From: an uncultured Steroidobacter sp.
GTDB lineage: Bacteria; Pseudomonadota; Gammaproteobacteria; Steroidobacterales; Steroidobacteraceae
Reading direction: 5' to 3'
Assembly: GCA_946478975.1 (NCBI GenBank)
Contig: CAMLEO010000200.1
Location: 1 to 13,516 of the forward strand
DNA length: 13,516 bases
The position numbers were made by a program, and so were the translations under genes. This document shows positions 1 through 7,321 of the stretch, piece after piece (position 1 is the stretch's first letter; each line of letters starts with the position of its first letter). The notes below the pieces were generated by a model. That model saw only the letters and a program-made list of their open reading frames with translations, did not search any database and was not told the DNA's origin.

Positions 1-1091
1 CCAAACAGGAAGCGCTGGAGCGCGGCCTGGGCGTCATCCGCAAGAACTACGAAACCACCGCGAAGCGCGGCAAGCTCAAGCCGGAAGATGTCGAGAAGCG
101 CATGGGCCTGCTGAAGGGCTCGCTGCAGCTGGAACAGCTCGCCGAGTGCGACCTGATCATCGAAGCCGTGTTCGAAAACATGGATGTAAAAAAAGATGTG
201 TTCGGCAAGCTCGACAAGATCGCGAAACCAGGCGCGATCCTCGCCACCAACACTTCTTATTTGAACGTCAATGAAATCGCCGCCACGACGCGCCGGCCCG
301 AGTCGGTCATCGGGCTGCACTTCTTCTCGCCGGCGAACGTCATGCGACTGCTCGAAATCGTTCGCGGCGAAAAGACATCGAAACAAGTGATCGCGACTTC
401 GATGCAGCTGGCGAAGCGCATCGGCAAGATCGCCGCGCTGGTTGGCGTGTGCCACGGGTTCGTCGGCAATCGCATGCTGGCTGCGCGCCAGGAACAAGCG
501 ATCGCGATGCTGATGGAAGGCGCGATGCCGTGGGATGTCGACAAGGTGTTGTACGAGTTCGGCATGCCGATGGGCCCGTTCGCGATGTCGGATCTCGCCG
601 GCCTGGATATCGGCTGGAATAAAGAAACAACGTCGAGCTCGACGGTGCGCGAAGTGTTGTGCGAAATGGACCGCCGTGGTCAGAAGACGGGTGCCGGTTT
701 CTACGACTACGACGAGCAGCGCAATGCCAGGCCGTCGCCAGTGACGGAAAAGATCATCAAGGATTTCATGAGCAAGGCCGGGGCCACGCCGCGGCAGGTC
801 TCGGAGCAGGAAATCCTCGAACGCTGCATCTATCCGATGATCAACGAGGGCGCGAAAATTCTCGAAGAGAAGATTGCAATCCGTCCCTCCGACATCGATA
901 TCGTGTGGATCAACGGCTACGGCTGGCCGGCGTATCGCGGCGGCCCGATGTTCTACGGCGACACGGTCGGGCTCAGGACCGTGGTCGCAAAGCTCGAGGA
1001 ATATTCATCCAAGCTGGGCGCGGGCTTCAGCATTTCACCGTTGCTGAAGCGGCTCGCGGCAGAAGGCAAGCGCTTCCAGGACCTCAAGTAA
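1..1091 (+). CDS. 3-hydroxyacyl-CoA dehydrogenase (FadB/FadJ-like), 3' part
   Basis: This gene enters from the left edge; the frame is open from base 3, so no start is visible. The product oxidises L-3-hydroxyacyl-CoA to 3-ketoacyl-CoA with NAD+ in beta-oxidation. The visible part starts inside the NAD-binding 3HCDH domain (a GLGVIRKNYE-type helix typical of FadB/FadJ). It keeps the catalytic pair: His in GLHFFSP (codon 318-320) and Glu in RLLEIVRG (codon 354-356). Two C-terminal 3HCDH units follow, the first with GFVGNRML and PMGPFAMSDLAGLDIGW, the second with INEGAKILEE and GYGWPAYRGGPM. This double C-terminal arrangement is that of the bifunctional enzymes, so an enoyl-CoA hydratase domain probably lies upstream, outside the window. 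It stops at TAA 1089-1091, 18 nt before the thiolase, consistent with a fadBA-type operon. FadB versus FadJ cannot be decided here. Confidence 0.93.
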   Translation, partial: KQEALERGLGVIRKNYETTAKRGKLKPEDVEKRMGLLKGSLQLEQLAECDLIIEAVFENMDVKKDVFGKLDKIAKPGAILATNTSYLNVNEIAATTRRPESVIGLHFFSPANVMRLLEIVRGEKTSKQVIATSMQLAKRIGKIAALVGVCHGFVGNRMLAARQEQAIAMLMEGAMPWDVDKVLYEFGMPMGPFAMSDLAGLDIGWNKETTSSSTVREVLCEMDRRGQKTGAGFYDYDEQRNARPSPVTEKIIKDFMSKAGATPRQVSEQEILERCIYPMINEGAKILEEKIAIRPSDIDIVWINGYGWPAYRGGPMFYGDTVGLRTVVAKLEEYSSKLGAGFSISPLLKRLAAEGKRFQDLK

Positions 1092-1109
1092 TCTCATAGA
1101 GGAATTCAC

Positions 1110-2312
1110 ATGCGCGAAGCAGTCATTGTTTCCACCGCGCGCACGCCGATCGGCAAAGCGTATCGCGGCGCTTTCAACAACACTCAGGGCCAGGAGCTCG
1201 CCGGACACGCCATTGCACAGGCAGTGCAACGCGCCGGCATCAACCCGGCCGACGTCGAAGATGTGATTCTGGGCTGCGCTCTTCAGCAAGGCGCAACCGG
1301 CGGCAACGTCGCTCGCCAGGCGCTGTTGCGCGCCGGCCTGCCAGTCACTGTTCCTGGTATGACAATCGACCGCCAGTGCTCGTCGGGCCTGATGGCGATC
1401 GCGACCGCAGCCAAACAGATCATCACCGACGGCATGCAGGTGGCGATCGGCGGCGGCGTCGAATCGATTTCGCTGGTTCAGAACGACAAGATGAATCGCT
1501 TCCGCGTCGCCGATCCGTGGCTGGTCAAACACATTCCGCAGGTCTACATGACGATGATCGAGACCGCGGAGATCGTCGCCGAGCGCTATGGAATCAGCCG
1601 CGAAGCGCAGGATGAATATTCGTTGCAATCTCAGCAACGCACTGCGAAGGCGCAGGCGGAAGGTCGATACGACGCGGAGATCGCGCCGTTGGCTTCGGTC
1701 ATGACGCTCACGGACAAAGAGACCGGCGCCACCTCCGAGAAAGAAGTGACGCTGAAGCTCGACGAAGGCAATCGCCCCAAGACGGTGCTCGCGGACCTGC
1801 AGGGGCTGCAGCCGGTGTTCAAGAACGGCCAGCGCATCAAGGAAGGAAAGTTCATCACCGCGGGCAATGCTTCGCAGTTGTCCGATGGCGCGGCGGCGTT
1901 GGTGCTGATGGAAGCCAAGGAAGCTGAAAAGCGCGGTTTGAAACCACTCGGCGCTTATCGCGGCATGATGGTCGCCGGGTGCGATCCGGATGAGATGGGC
2001 ATCGGCCCGGTGTTCGCGGTGCCGAAGCTGCTGCAGAAACACGGCTTGAAGATGGACGACATCGGCATTTGGGAATTGAACGAAGCGTTCGCAAGCCAGG
2101 TGCTGTACATCCGCGACAAGCTCGGCATTCCCAACGACAAGCTCAACGTGTCGGGCGGCGCGATTTCCATCGGCCATCCATATGGCATGTCCGGCGCGCG
2201 CATGACGGGCCACCTGCTGATCGAAGGCAAGCGTCGTGGCGCGAAGTACGGCATCGTGACGATGTGCGTCGGTGGCGGCATGGGCGCTGCGGGTTTGTTC
2301 GAGATCTTCTAA
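1110..2312 (+). CDS. Acetyl-CoA C-acyltransferase (thiolase)
   Basis: A complete 400-residue thiolase, the usual length for the family. It cleaves 3-ketoacyl-CoA with CoA to release acetyl-CoA, or in some relatives joins two acetyl-CoA. The N-terminus ([15 protein letters not shown]) is typical. The nucleophilic Cys90 sits in DRQCSSG, His356 in [12 protein letters not shown], and the second catalytic Cys386 in [14 protein letters not shown], so all catalytic residues are present; the NEAF motif is also intact. The ATG at 1110 has AGAGGA at 1098-1103 at good spacing. It directly follows the 3-hydroxyacyl-CoA dehydrogenase gene, and a strong terminator closes the unit at 2339-2371, so the two are probably co-transcribed. 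The context favours a degradative role (FadA/FadI-like) over biosynthetic acetoacetyl-CoA thiolase, but sequence alone does not settle chain-length preference. Confidence 0.95.
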   Translation: MREAVIVSTARTPIGKAYRGAFNNTQGQELAGHAIAQAVQRAGINPADVEDVILGCALQQGATGGNVARQALLRAGLPVTVPGMTIDRQCSSGLMAIATAAKQIITDGMQVAIGGGVESISLVQNDKMNRFRVADPWLVKHIPQVYMTMIETAEIVAERYGISREAQDEYSLQSQQRTAKAQAEGRYDAEIAPLASVMTLTDKETGATSEKEVTLKLDEGNRPKTVLADLQGLQPVFKNGQRIKEGKFITAGNASQLSDGAAALVLMEAKEAEKRGLKPLGAYRGMMVAGCDPDEMGIGPVFAVPKLLQKHGLKMDDIGIWELNEAFASQVLYIRDKLGIPNDKLNVSGGAISIGHPYGMSGARMTGHLLIEGKRRGAKYGIVTMCVGGGMGAAGLFEIF

Positions 2313-2338
2313 ACTCGCGCGCATCGGGACGGTCAAAG

Positions 2339-2371
2339 AGAGGCGGGATGCTGACATCCCGCCTCTTTTTC
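2339..2371 (+). terminator. Intrinsic terminator of the beta-oxidation pair
   Basis: A perfect 12-bp GC-rich stem (2339-2350 with 2355-2366, core GGCGGGATG) and a 4-nt loop CTGA run directly into a T tract (2366-2370). It lies 26 nt after the thiolase stop codon. This is a textbook rho-independent terminator on the plus strand. Confidence 0.92.
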
Positions 2372-2382
2372 TTGGTTGATTT

Positions 2383-2406
2383 AATAATTCGCCGAAGGCG
2401 AATTAT
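2383..2406. repeat. AT-rich palindrome, copy 1 (upstream of tandem TetR gene)
   Basis: ATAATTCGCC (2384-2393), a GAA spacer, then GGCGAATTAT (2397-2406): a perfect 10-bp inverted repeat. The left arm AATAATTCGCC (2383-2393) recurs exactly at the end of the regulator gene (3734-3744). Its position, about 105 nt upstream of the regulator start and just after the thiolase terminator, fits a TetR-type operator for autoregulation. A dispersed palindromic repeat is the main alternative. No T tract follows, so it is not a normal terminator. Confidence 0.6.
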
Positions 2407-2496
2407 GCGACGTAAGTCAGTGCTGGAGCGGTGGACAAGCCTCCGAGGATGCGGCACTAATGACGGGCGAATGCCCACATTGACGTGAGCACTCGC

Positions 2497-2503
2497 GGGA
2501 GAG
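2497..2503 (+). promoter_or_regulatory. Shine-Dalgarno deciding the tandem TetR start
   Basis: GGGAGAG lies 8 nt before the ATG at 2512. The competing GTG at 2485, nine codons earlier in the same frame, has no comparable purine-rich site upstream, so ATG 2512 is preferred. Confidence 0.55.
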
Positions 2504-2511
2504 CACCGCGG

Positions 2512-3738
2512 ATGTCAGCTTCGGACAAAGTCGATAGCAAATACGCGCGCAAACAACAGGCGATCATCGCGGCTGCCAGTGAGGTGATCAATCGCGACGG
2601 CGTGAAAGGCATGACGCTCGCCAACGTCGCCGCCCGCGTGGGCCTGATCACAACCAGCGTCACCTATTATTTCCGCAAAAAAGAAGACCTGGCAGGCGCC
2701 TGCTTTCTGGACGCAATAAGCCGTGTCGAAGCACTCGTCGACACTGCCGCCATCGAATCCGATCCGCCGACGCGCGTGCGCCGGCTGTTGCAGCTGTGGC
2801 TGGAATTGCGCCAGCGCATCGCGGCTCGCGAAGAACCGCCGATCGCCCTGTTCGGCGACATGCGCACGCTGCACAAGCCGCAACGTACGATTGTCGGAGA
2901 AGCATATCGTCAGTTCTTCACCAAGCTGTGCTCACTGTTCGAGTCGCCTGAATATTCCTGGATGACTCCGGCGCAGCGAGCCGCCCGCGCGCACATTCTC
3001 AGCGAACAAGTGTTGTGGGCGGTGATCTGGCTGCGACGCTACGACACCGATGACTTCGAGCGCGTGCGCAAACGAATGTATGACATCCTGTTGCATGGGT
3101 TTGCCGGCCCGGGTCGTACCTGGGAGCCGGCCCGCGGCCCGATCGATGAGATCGTGAGCAGCGTGCCGCAGGAGTCGGCTTCGCAGGAAACATTCCTGAT
3201 CGCAGCGACACGCTTGATCAACGAGCGCGGCTATCGCGGCGCCTCGGTGGAAAAGATCTCCGAGCGGCTGAACGTCACCAAGGGTTCGTTTTATTACCAC
3301 CACGAAGCCAAGGACGACCTGGTGGTCGCGTGCTTCAAGCGCACGTTCGATACGATGCGTCACATTCAGCGCGGCGTGCTGAAACATACCGAGGACGATT
3401 GGGAGCGTTTGCGCATGCTGGCCGCGGCGCTGATCGCGTTTCAAATGTCGGATCGCGGGCCGTTGCTGCGCACGTCGGCGCTGGTCGCGCTGCCTCAGCC
3501 GATGAGACAGGAAATGATCGAGGCGTACAGCCAGATTTCGAATCGCTTCGCCGGCGTGATCGCGGACGGCATCACGTCAGGCTCGATGCGAGCGGTCGAT
3601 CCGATGGTCGGCGCGCAAATGTTTTCTGCGACGTTGAATGCGTCGGCGGAATATCGCTGGTGGGTGCCCGGCGCGACGGGCGATCAAGCCGAAGAGCTGT
3701 ACAGCAAGCCGCTGCTGATGGGCCTGTTCGCCCAATAA
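2512..3738 (+). CDS. Tandem TetR/AcrR-type transcriptional regulator (two TetR units in one chain)
   Basis: A 408-residue protein, about twice the usual TetR length, with two TetR N-terminal DNA-binding domains. The first spans about residues 13-63 (AIIAAASEVINRDG, then the helix-turn-helix VAARVGLITTSVTYYF). The second spans about 224-272 (TFLIAATRLINERGYRG, then ISERLNVTKGSFYYH). Each is followed by roughly 140-160 residues of helical sequence in the position of a ligand/dimerisation domain, so the chain looks like two regulators fused head to tail. It is cytoplasmic and presumably DNA-binding. The unit follows the fad-like pair and is convergent with the TonB receptor, so control of lipid catabolism or its own expression is plausible but inferred. 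The ATG at 2512 is chosen for its GGGAGAG; a GTG at 2485 would add nine residues. The stop codon TAA lies inside the second copy of the flanking palindrome. Confidence 0.9.
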   Translation: MSASDKVDSKYARKQQAIIAAASEVINRDGVKGMTLANVAARVGLITTSVTYYFRKKEDLAGACFLDAISRVEALVDTAAIESDPPTRVRRLLQLWLELRQRIAAREEPPIALFGDMRTLHKPQRTIVGEAYRQFFTKLCSLFESPEYSWMTPAQRAARAHILSEQVLWAVIWLRRYDTDDFERVRKRMYDILLHGFAGPGRTWEPARGPIDEIVSSVPQESASQETFLIAATRLINERGYRGASVEKISERLNVTKGSFYYHHEAKDDLVVACFKRTFDTMRHIQRGVLKHTEDDWERLRMLAAALIAFQMSDRGPLLRTSALVALPQPMRQEMIEAYSQISNRFAGVIADGITSGSMRAVDPMVGAQMFSATLNASAEYRWWVPGATGDQAEELYSKPLLMGLFAQ

Positions 3739-3757
3739 TTCGCCTTGGTGAATTATT
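3734..3757. repeat. AT-rich palindrome, copy 2 (over the tandem TetR stop codon)
   Basis: AATAATTCGCC (3734-3744), a TT spacer, then GGTGAATTATT (3747-3757): an 11-bp inverted repeat with one mismatch, which would be a G-U pair in RNA. The left arm matches copy 1 upstream of the gene. The TAA stop of the regulator is within the left arm, so the coding end and the repeat share bases. Confidence 0.6.
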
Positions 3758-3770
3758 GAATCAAACAAGC

Positions 3771-3800
3771 AAAAGGGCGAGGCTCTTTCGAGCCTCGCCC
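3771..3800 (-). terminator. Intrinsic terminator of the TonB receptor gene
   Basis: A perfect 11-bp stem GGGCGAGGCTC/GAGCCTCGCCC (3775-3785 with 3790-3800). Read on the minus strand, the loop is GAAA and the stem is followed by TTTTGCTTG, as expected for the receptor gene that ends at 3817. The plus strand lacks a T tract, so it stops plus-strand transcription less clearly. Confidence 0.85.
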
Positions 3801-3816
3801 TGATCACCGTCAGACT

Positions 3817-6738
3817 TTAGAACTTCTTGTTCACCAGCAGGCGGTAGTAGCGGCCCAGCGGGTTGGCAATGAACGGGTCATAGCTCAACTCGAGGCGGGC
3901 GAACGGCGGATCGCGGTCGGTGAAGTTGAACACCGAGGCCGTGATCGTCGTTTCCGCCGGCAGCGACAAGCGATAGGTGATGTCGTGCGTCAGGAACGAG
4001 CCGATCTTCACGCCCTGGCCGGTCAGGCCCGCGCGCACGTCGGTCACGCCATCGATGTAACGCGACGTGAGGCGCAGACCCATGTTCGCCATCGAGTAGT
4101 CGATGTACGCCGAGCCACGCAGCTCGGGCAGCGTGCCCGCGCCGATGCCGGTCGCACCGCGAGTGCCTGCGTAATCCGCCGCCGGCTGGATCTGAATGCC
4201 CTGCACGATCGCAGCGTCACGCTTGTATTCGAGCGTGTACGTCGCGTCCGTACCGAGGATCAGGTCGCCGCCCAGCACGTCGTCGAACAAGTACGACAGG
4301 CTGGTGTCGATGCCCGAGATCTTCTGATCGGGGCCGTTGATGACGTTGAGGCGCGTGCGGATCAGGTTACGAATGCCGCAAACGCCGTTCTGGAACGTAA
4401 AGCGCGTCTGCAACGAATCGTACGCCGGGTTGTTGCACTGGTCCGGCGAGCCCGGGGTGGTGCCGAAGAACGCCGCGACGATTTCCGGGCCGCTTTCGAA
4501 TTCGAGCGAGTCCGTGAAATCGTAGCTCCAGTAGTCAACCGTACCGCTGAAGCCGCCCGCCTTGACGATCATGCCGACGTTGAACGTGATCGCCTTTTCC
4601 GGCTTCAGGTTCGGATTGCCGAAAGTATCGAACGTCGTGAACGTACCGGCCGCCGGGGTGAACGCGAGGCCAGTGGTCGGGCTGCTGACCAGCTGCGTCT
4701 GCAGCGGGCCGCGGAAGGTCGAACCGACCGAGCCGCGCAGGCCGAACCAGTCCAGCGCCTGCCAACGCAGCGAGAGCTTCGGATTGGTGGTCGAGCCGAC
4801 GCTGCCGCCGTAGGTTTCGTAACGAACCGCAACCTGCGCCGAGAGGTTTTCCAGGATCGGCACGTTCAATTCGCCGAACACCGCTTTCACGTTGCGGTCC
4901 AGGTCCTGCGGCGTGATCGGGCCGAAGAACGCGAACACACCCGACTGCGTGCCCGCCGGGGTCAAGCAGCCGATGCTCGGAACGGGGTTGGTCTGAGACG
5001 CGGCCGAGGTCACGCACGGATTCATGGTGATGTCGGTCAGGTCGTTCGGATCGCGCTCGAAGCCTTCCTTACGATACTGAACACCGGACGCCCAACCGAT
5101 GTCGCCGGCGCCGAGGTTGAACGGCAGCTGGCCGTTGAGCACCAGCTCGCCGACCATCGTGGTCGACGTATCTTCATAACCGTTGATGCCGAACAGCCAG
5201 TTGGCGAGGTCGGCCGTGTTGGCGGTGGCGGGGTTGAACAGCGAGTTCGTCTGGCCGGTCGCCGGGTTCTGCTGAATTGCGGTCGAGAACGGGTTCAACC
5301 ACAAGCAGCCGTTGGTGCCCGGAGTGTTGGTGGCGCAGTTCGGGCCGCCGAGGCCGCGCAGAGCCGCCGCCATGCGGGTCACGATGATGTCGTTGGTGTT
5401 GATCTCGCTGCGGTTCTCACCATAGGTGAACGCGAGGTCCCAATTGAAGCCGAACATCTCGCCGTTCAGGCCGGTGGTCAGGCGGATGCCTTCGAAGTTG
5501 CGCTCGTCTTCCTTCGCGCCGCCGGTGAGCGGGTTGCCGCCGCTGCCGAACGGACGCCAGGTGCCGCCGGTCACTGCCAGCGTCGGCGCTGCCGCGATCG
5601 CAGCCTGCTGAGCCGGGGTCAATGCTGCCAGCAACGCGGGCGTCAGGCCCGGGTTGTTCTTCGGCACCAGGAACACGGGCGAGGTGATCGCACCGGTGGC
5701 CGCATTCAACGTCGCACCCTGCTGGGGAGCATACGAAGCAGAGGCCAGCTCGTTCGGCACTTCGTGCGCGGCGTACAGCGCATCGATGTGGAAGCCGAGC
5801 GTCTCGGTGAACTGCATGTTGAACTGCGCGAACGCCTGGTACTGGTTCTCTTCTTCCACCAGGTTGTTGAACGCGGTGAACTGATAAACGCAGGCACCGG
5901 TGGCGCTCGGGATGCCGACTTGCGCGCAGCCCGGATCACGGAATGAGCCCGTCGGCGCCGCGGGGCTGCCGATGGTGAACACGCCAGGATTGCCGGCGGC
6001 GGAGAAACCACCTTGCGGGTTCTGCGCCAGCGTGCGCTGAGTGAAGAAGTCACGATCGATCGTGGCCAGCTCCGAGCGATGGCGATAGCCGCCCGAGACC
6101 ATGAAATCCCAGTTGTCGCCCTTGGTGCCGTACAACGCGTTGGCGGTGTAGTCGCCATCCGAATCTTCGATGTACGTGTACGAGCTCTCCAGCGACAGGC
6201 CTTCGAAGTCGTTCTTGGTGATGAAGTTCACGACGCCCGCGACAGCGTCCGAACCGTAGGTCGCGGCGGCGCCGTCCTTCAGGACTTCGATGCGACCGAT
6301 GGCCGAGCTCGGCGGCAGCAGGTTGGCGTCGTAGCCGATCACGCCGATGGTGGACGGCGCGAGACGACGGCCGTTCAACAGCACGAGCGTGCGACCGCCA
6401 CCGAGGCCGCGAAGGTTGATGTTGGCAGTACCGCTGGTACCACCGGCGGTGTACTGGTTGGCTTCACCGACCACGCCCTGCACGGACGGGATCTGCTTGA
6501 TGAGCTCGACCATCGACGGCGAGCCCTGCTTGGCCAGGTCTTCGGCACGCAGGACGTCGATCGGCAGCGCGGCGTCTTCGGCCGCACCTTCGATGTACGA
6601 ACCGGTGACCACGACGATCTCGATCTCCTCGATGAACGCCGTTTGTTGCGGCTCAGCCGCGGACGCCACGCCCGCTGCCCCCGCCAGAGCGGCGGTGAAC
6701 AAAGCGGTGTGGATACTCGAACGCAAATACGAACTCAT
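3817..6738 (-). CDS. TonB-dependent outer-membrane receptor
   Basis: A 973-residue TonB-dependent receptor. Residues 1-28 form a signal peptide (hydrophobic TALFTAALAGAAGVASA, then cleavage near AA/EPQ). A TonB-box-like stretch (EEIEIVVVTG, 37-46) precedes the plug domain, about 50-175, with ELIKQIPSVQG, INLRGLGGGRTLVLLNGRRL and IEVLKDGAAATYGSDAVAGVVNF. The remainder is a beta-barrel of alternating strands ending in YYRLLVNKKF; the C-terminal Phe is the usual barrel-assembly signal. The ATG at 6738 is chosen because AGGAGG (6749-6744) lies 5 nt upstream and the signal peptide starts there; the frame is open further upstream but has no protein-like content. There is no N-terminal STN domain, so no sigma/anti-sigma signalling is indicated. 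Cargo is unknown; the receptor resembles large nutrient receptors of Caulobacter/Xanthomonas type. It is probably monocistronic, with its own terminator. Confidence 0.96.
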   Translation of the reverse strand: MSSYLRSSIHTALFTAALAGAAGVASAAEPQQTAFIEEIEIVVVTGSYIEGAAEDAALPIDVLRAEDLAKQGSPSMVELIKQIPSVQGVVGEANQYTAGGTSGTANINLRGLGGGRTLVLLNGRRLAPSTIGVIGYDANLLPPSSAIGRIEVLKDGAAATYGSDAVAGVVNFITKNDFEGLSLESSYTYIEDSDGDYTANALYGTKGDNWDFMVSGGYRHRSELATIDRDFFTQRTLAQNPQGGFSAAGNPGVFTIGSPAAPTGSFRDPGCAQVGIPSATGACVYQFTAFNNLVEEENQYQAFAQFNMQFTETLGFHIDALYAAHEVPNELASASYAPQQGATLNAATGAITSPVFLVPKNNPGLTPALLAALTPAQQAAIAAAPTLAVTGGTWRPFGSGGNPLTGGAKEDERNFEGIRLTTGLNGEMFGFNWDLAFTYGENRSEINTNDIIVTRMAAALRGLGGPNCATNTPGTNGCLWLNPFSTAIQQNPATGQTNSLFNPATANTADLANWLFGINGYEDTSTTMVGELVLNGQLPFNLGAGDIGWASGVQYRKEGFERDPNDLTDITMNPCVTSAASQTNPVPSIGCLTPAGTQSGVFAFFGPITPQDLDRNVKAVFGELNVPILENLSAQVAVRYETYGGSVGSTTNPKLSLRWQALDWFGLRGSVGSTFRGPLQTQLVSSPTTGLAFTPAAGTFTTFDTFGNPNLKPEKAITFNVGMIVKAGGFSGTVDYWSYDFTDSLEFESGPEIVAAFFGTTPGSPDQCNNPAYDSLQTRFTFQNGVCGIRNLIRTRLNVINGPDQKISGIDTSLSYLFDDVLGGDLILGTDATYTLEYKRDAAIVQGIQIQPAADYAGTRGATGIGAGTLPELRGSAYIDYSMANMGLRLTSRYIDGVTDVRAGLTGQGVKIGSFLTHDITYRLSLPAETTITASVFNFTDRDPPFARLELSYDPFIANPLGRYYRLLVNKKF

Positions 6739-6742
6739 TGGA

Positions 6743-6749
6743 TCCTCCT
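6743..6749 (-). promoter_or_regulatory. Shine-Dalgarno of the TonB receptor gene
   Basis: On the minus strand AGGAGGA ends 4 nt before the ATG at 6738 (the AGGAGG core ends 5 nt before it). This near-perfect site fixes the start and excludes the 94-codon N-terminal extension that the open frame would allow. Confidence 0.85.
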
Positions 6750-6797
6750 GACATGGGCCGGGCAATAACCGGTTGCATCCGTCCGGCGCAGCTCCCC

Positions 6798-6848
6798 GGC
6801 GAAACGAATTCGAGACTTTTCGGCAATGGGTTTCGCCTCGTGGCGAAA
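6798..6848 (-). promoter_or_regulatory. Three-segment leader with mutually exclusive hairpins
   Basis: On the minus-strand transcript, in order: segment A TTTCGCC (6848-6842), B GGCGAAAC (6837-6830), C GTTTCGCC (6805-6798). A pairs with B across a 4-nt loop; B pairs with C over 8 bp across a 24-nt loop. The two pairings exclude each other. The element ends 59 nt before the receptor start codon, so it would be in the 5' leader if transcription begins upstream of it. A switch or attenuator is inferred from geometry only; no known riboswitch motif such as a cobalamin box was recognised. Confidence 0.35.
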
Positions 6849-7031
6849 GGGCGTAAGTCGACCGCCCAAGTCGGCAATTTTTACGGAGTTGGAAACTGCG
6901 GTATCCACGTAGCGCCGTCAAGCGCTTTGCATATTCAAATGTGGTTTTGTTGCGTCCGTAAGACAACAATCCCCTGAAAGTGTGACCTGGATCAAAATTG
7001 AGGAATCGGAGGCGCTGCAACGTCTAGCGGC

Positions 7032-7061
7032 AGCTGAACGCATTAAGCCTTTGATTCAGCT
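7032..7061. repeat. Inverted repeat AGCTGAA/TTCAGCT
   Basis: Perfect 7-bp arms at 7032-7038 and 7055-7061 separated by 16 nt, in the lower-GC region upstream of the receptor gene. It could be an operator or a hairpin; no direct evidence separates these. Confidence 0.35.
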
Positions 7062-7076
7062 TCTTTCTGGGGGAAA

Positions 7077-7097
7077 CCCTGAAGTGGACGTTCAGGG
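7077..7097. repeat. Inverted repeat CCCTGAA/TTCAGGG
   Basis: Perfect 7-bp arms (7077-7083 and 7091-7097) around a 7-nt centre, 21 bp in all, the size of a dimeric repressor site. The left arm with its flank (CCCTGAA-GTG) recurs at 6972-6982 as CCCTGAAAGTG. Confidence 0.35.
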
Positions 7098-7274
7098 AAT
7101 GACTATTTGCAATGACCCGGGCGGGTGTGCTGTATTGTCGCAACATTTCTTCACATTCGGCCCCAAAACTTGCGCTGGGTCGAAGATCGAAAGATCGGTC
7201 TACAAAACCTGAGAACTGCGTCGTGATGGCGCGGACGCCACAAGAGAGCCGCGGAGGCGACCCACGAGCAGCCA

Positions 7275-7298
7275 GGCGCCGGCCAGACGGCCAGCGCC
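7275..7298 (-). terminator. GC-rich hairpin after the acetolactate synthase gene
   Basis: GGCGCCGGCC (7275-7284) and GGCCAGCGCC (7289-7298) form a 10-bp stem with one G-U-type pair and a 4-nt loop, 23 nt past the ilvB stop codon on the minus strand. No T tract follows, so it may be a 3' stabilising hairpin or a non-canonical terminator. Confidence 0.35.
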
Positions 7299-7321
7299 AC
7301 GAGGGGGAATCGGCAAGAGGT

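Larger units (their letters stand above)
6739..7321. other. 583-nt intergenic region upstream of the TonB receptor gene
   Basis: This separates the end of the acetolactate synthase gene (7322) from the receptor start; both lie on the minus strand. The part from about 6880 to 7220 is lower in GC than the surrounding genes. It holds a leader hairpin set (6798-6848), two 7-bp inverted repeats (7032-7061 and 7077-7097), a repeated CCCTGAA-GTG motif (6972 and 7077) and a GC-rich hairpin (7275-7298). I could not identify a convincing -35/-10 pair for the receptor gene. A GTG-started 76-codon plus frame at 6982-7212 has third-position GC near 50 percent, unlike the neighbours, and a poor ribosome site, so I leave it uncalled. 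Confidence 0.6.

Noticed and set aside
1035..2357. Long minus-strand frame of 440 codons opposite the thiolase
   Set aside because: It is the antisense of a gene with all catalytic residues; the product is His/Arg/Leu-rich with no domain, typical of high-GC antisense frames.
3985..5946. 653-codon plus-strand frame opposite the TonB receptor
   Set aside because: Extremely Arg/Val/Ala-rich with no recognisable motif, and the opposite strand encodes a full receptor with signal peptide and C-terminal Phe.
6739..7020. 94-codon N-terminal extension of the TonB receptor
   Set aside because: AGGAGG and the signal peptide both place the start at 6738.
6982..7212. 76-codon GTG-started frame in the receptor's upstream region
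   Set aside because: Third-position GC near 50 percent, weak ribosome site and no family resemblance; kept only as a possibility in the spacer finding.
6739..7321. Cobalamin riboswitch before the TonB receptor
   Set aside because: No B12-box GCCACTG-type core or matching arms were found on the minus strand.
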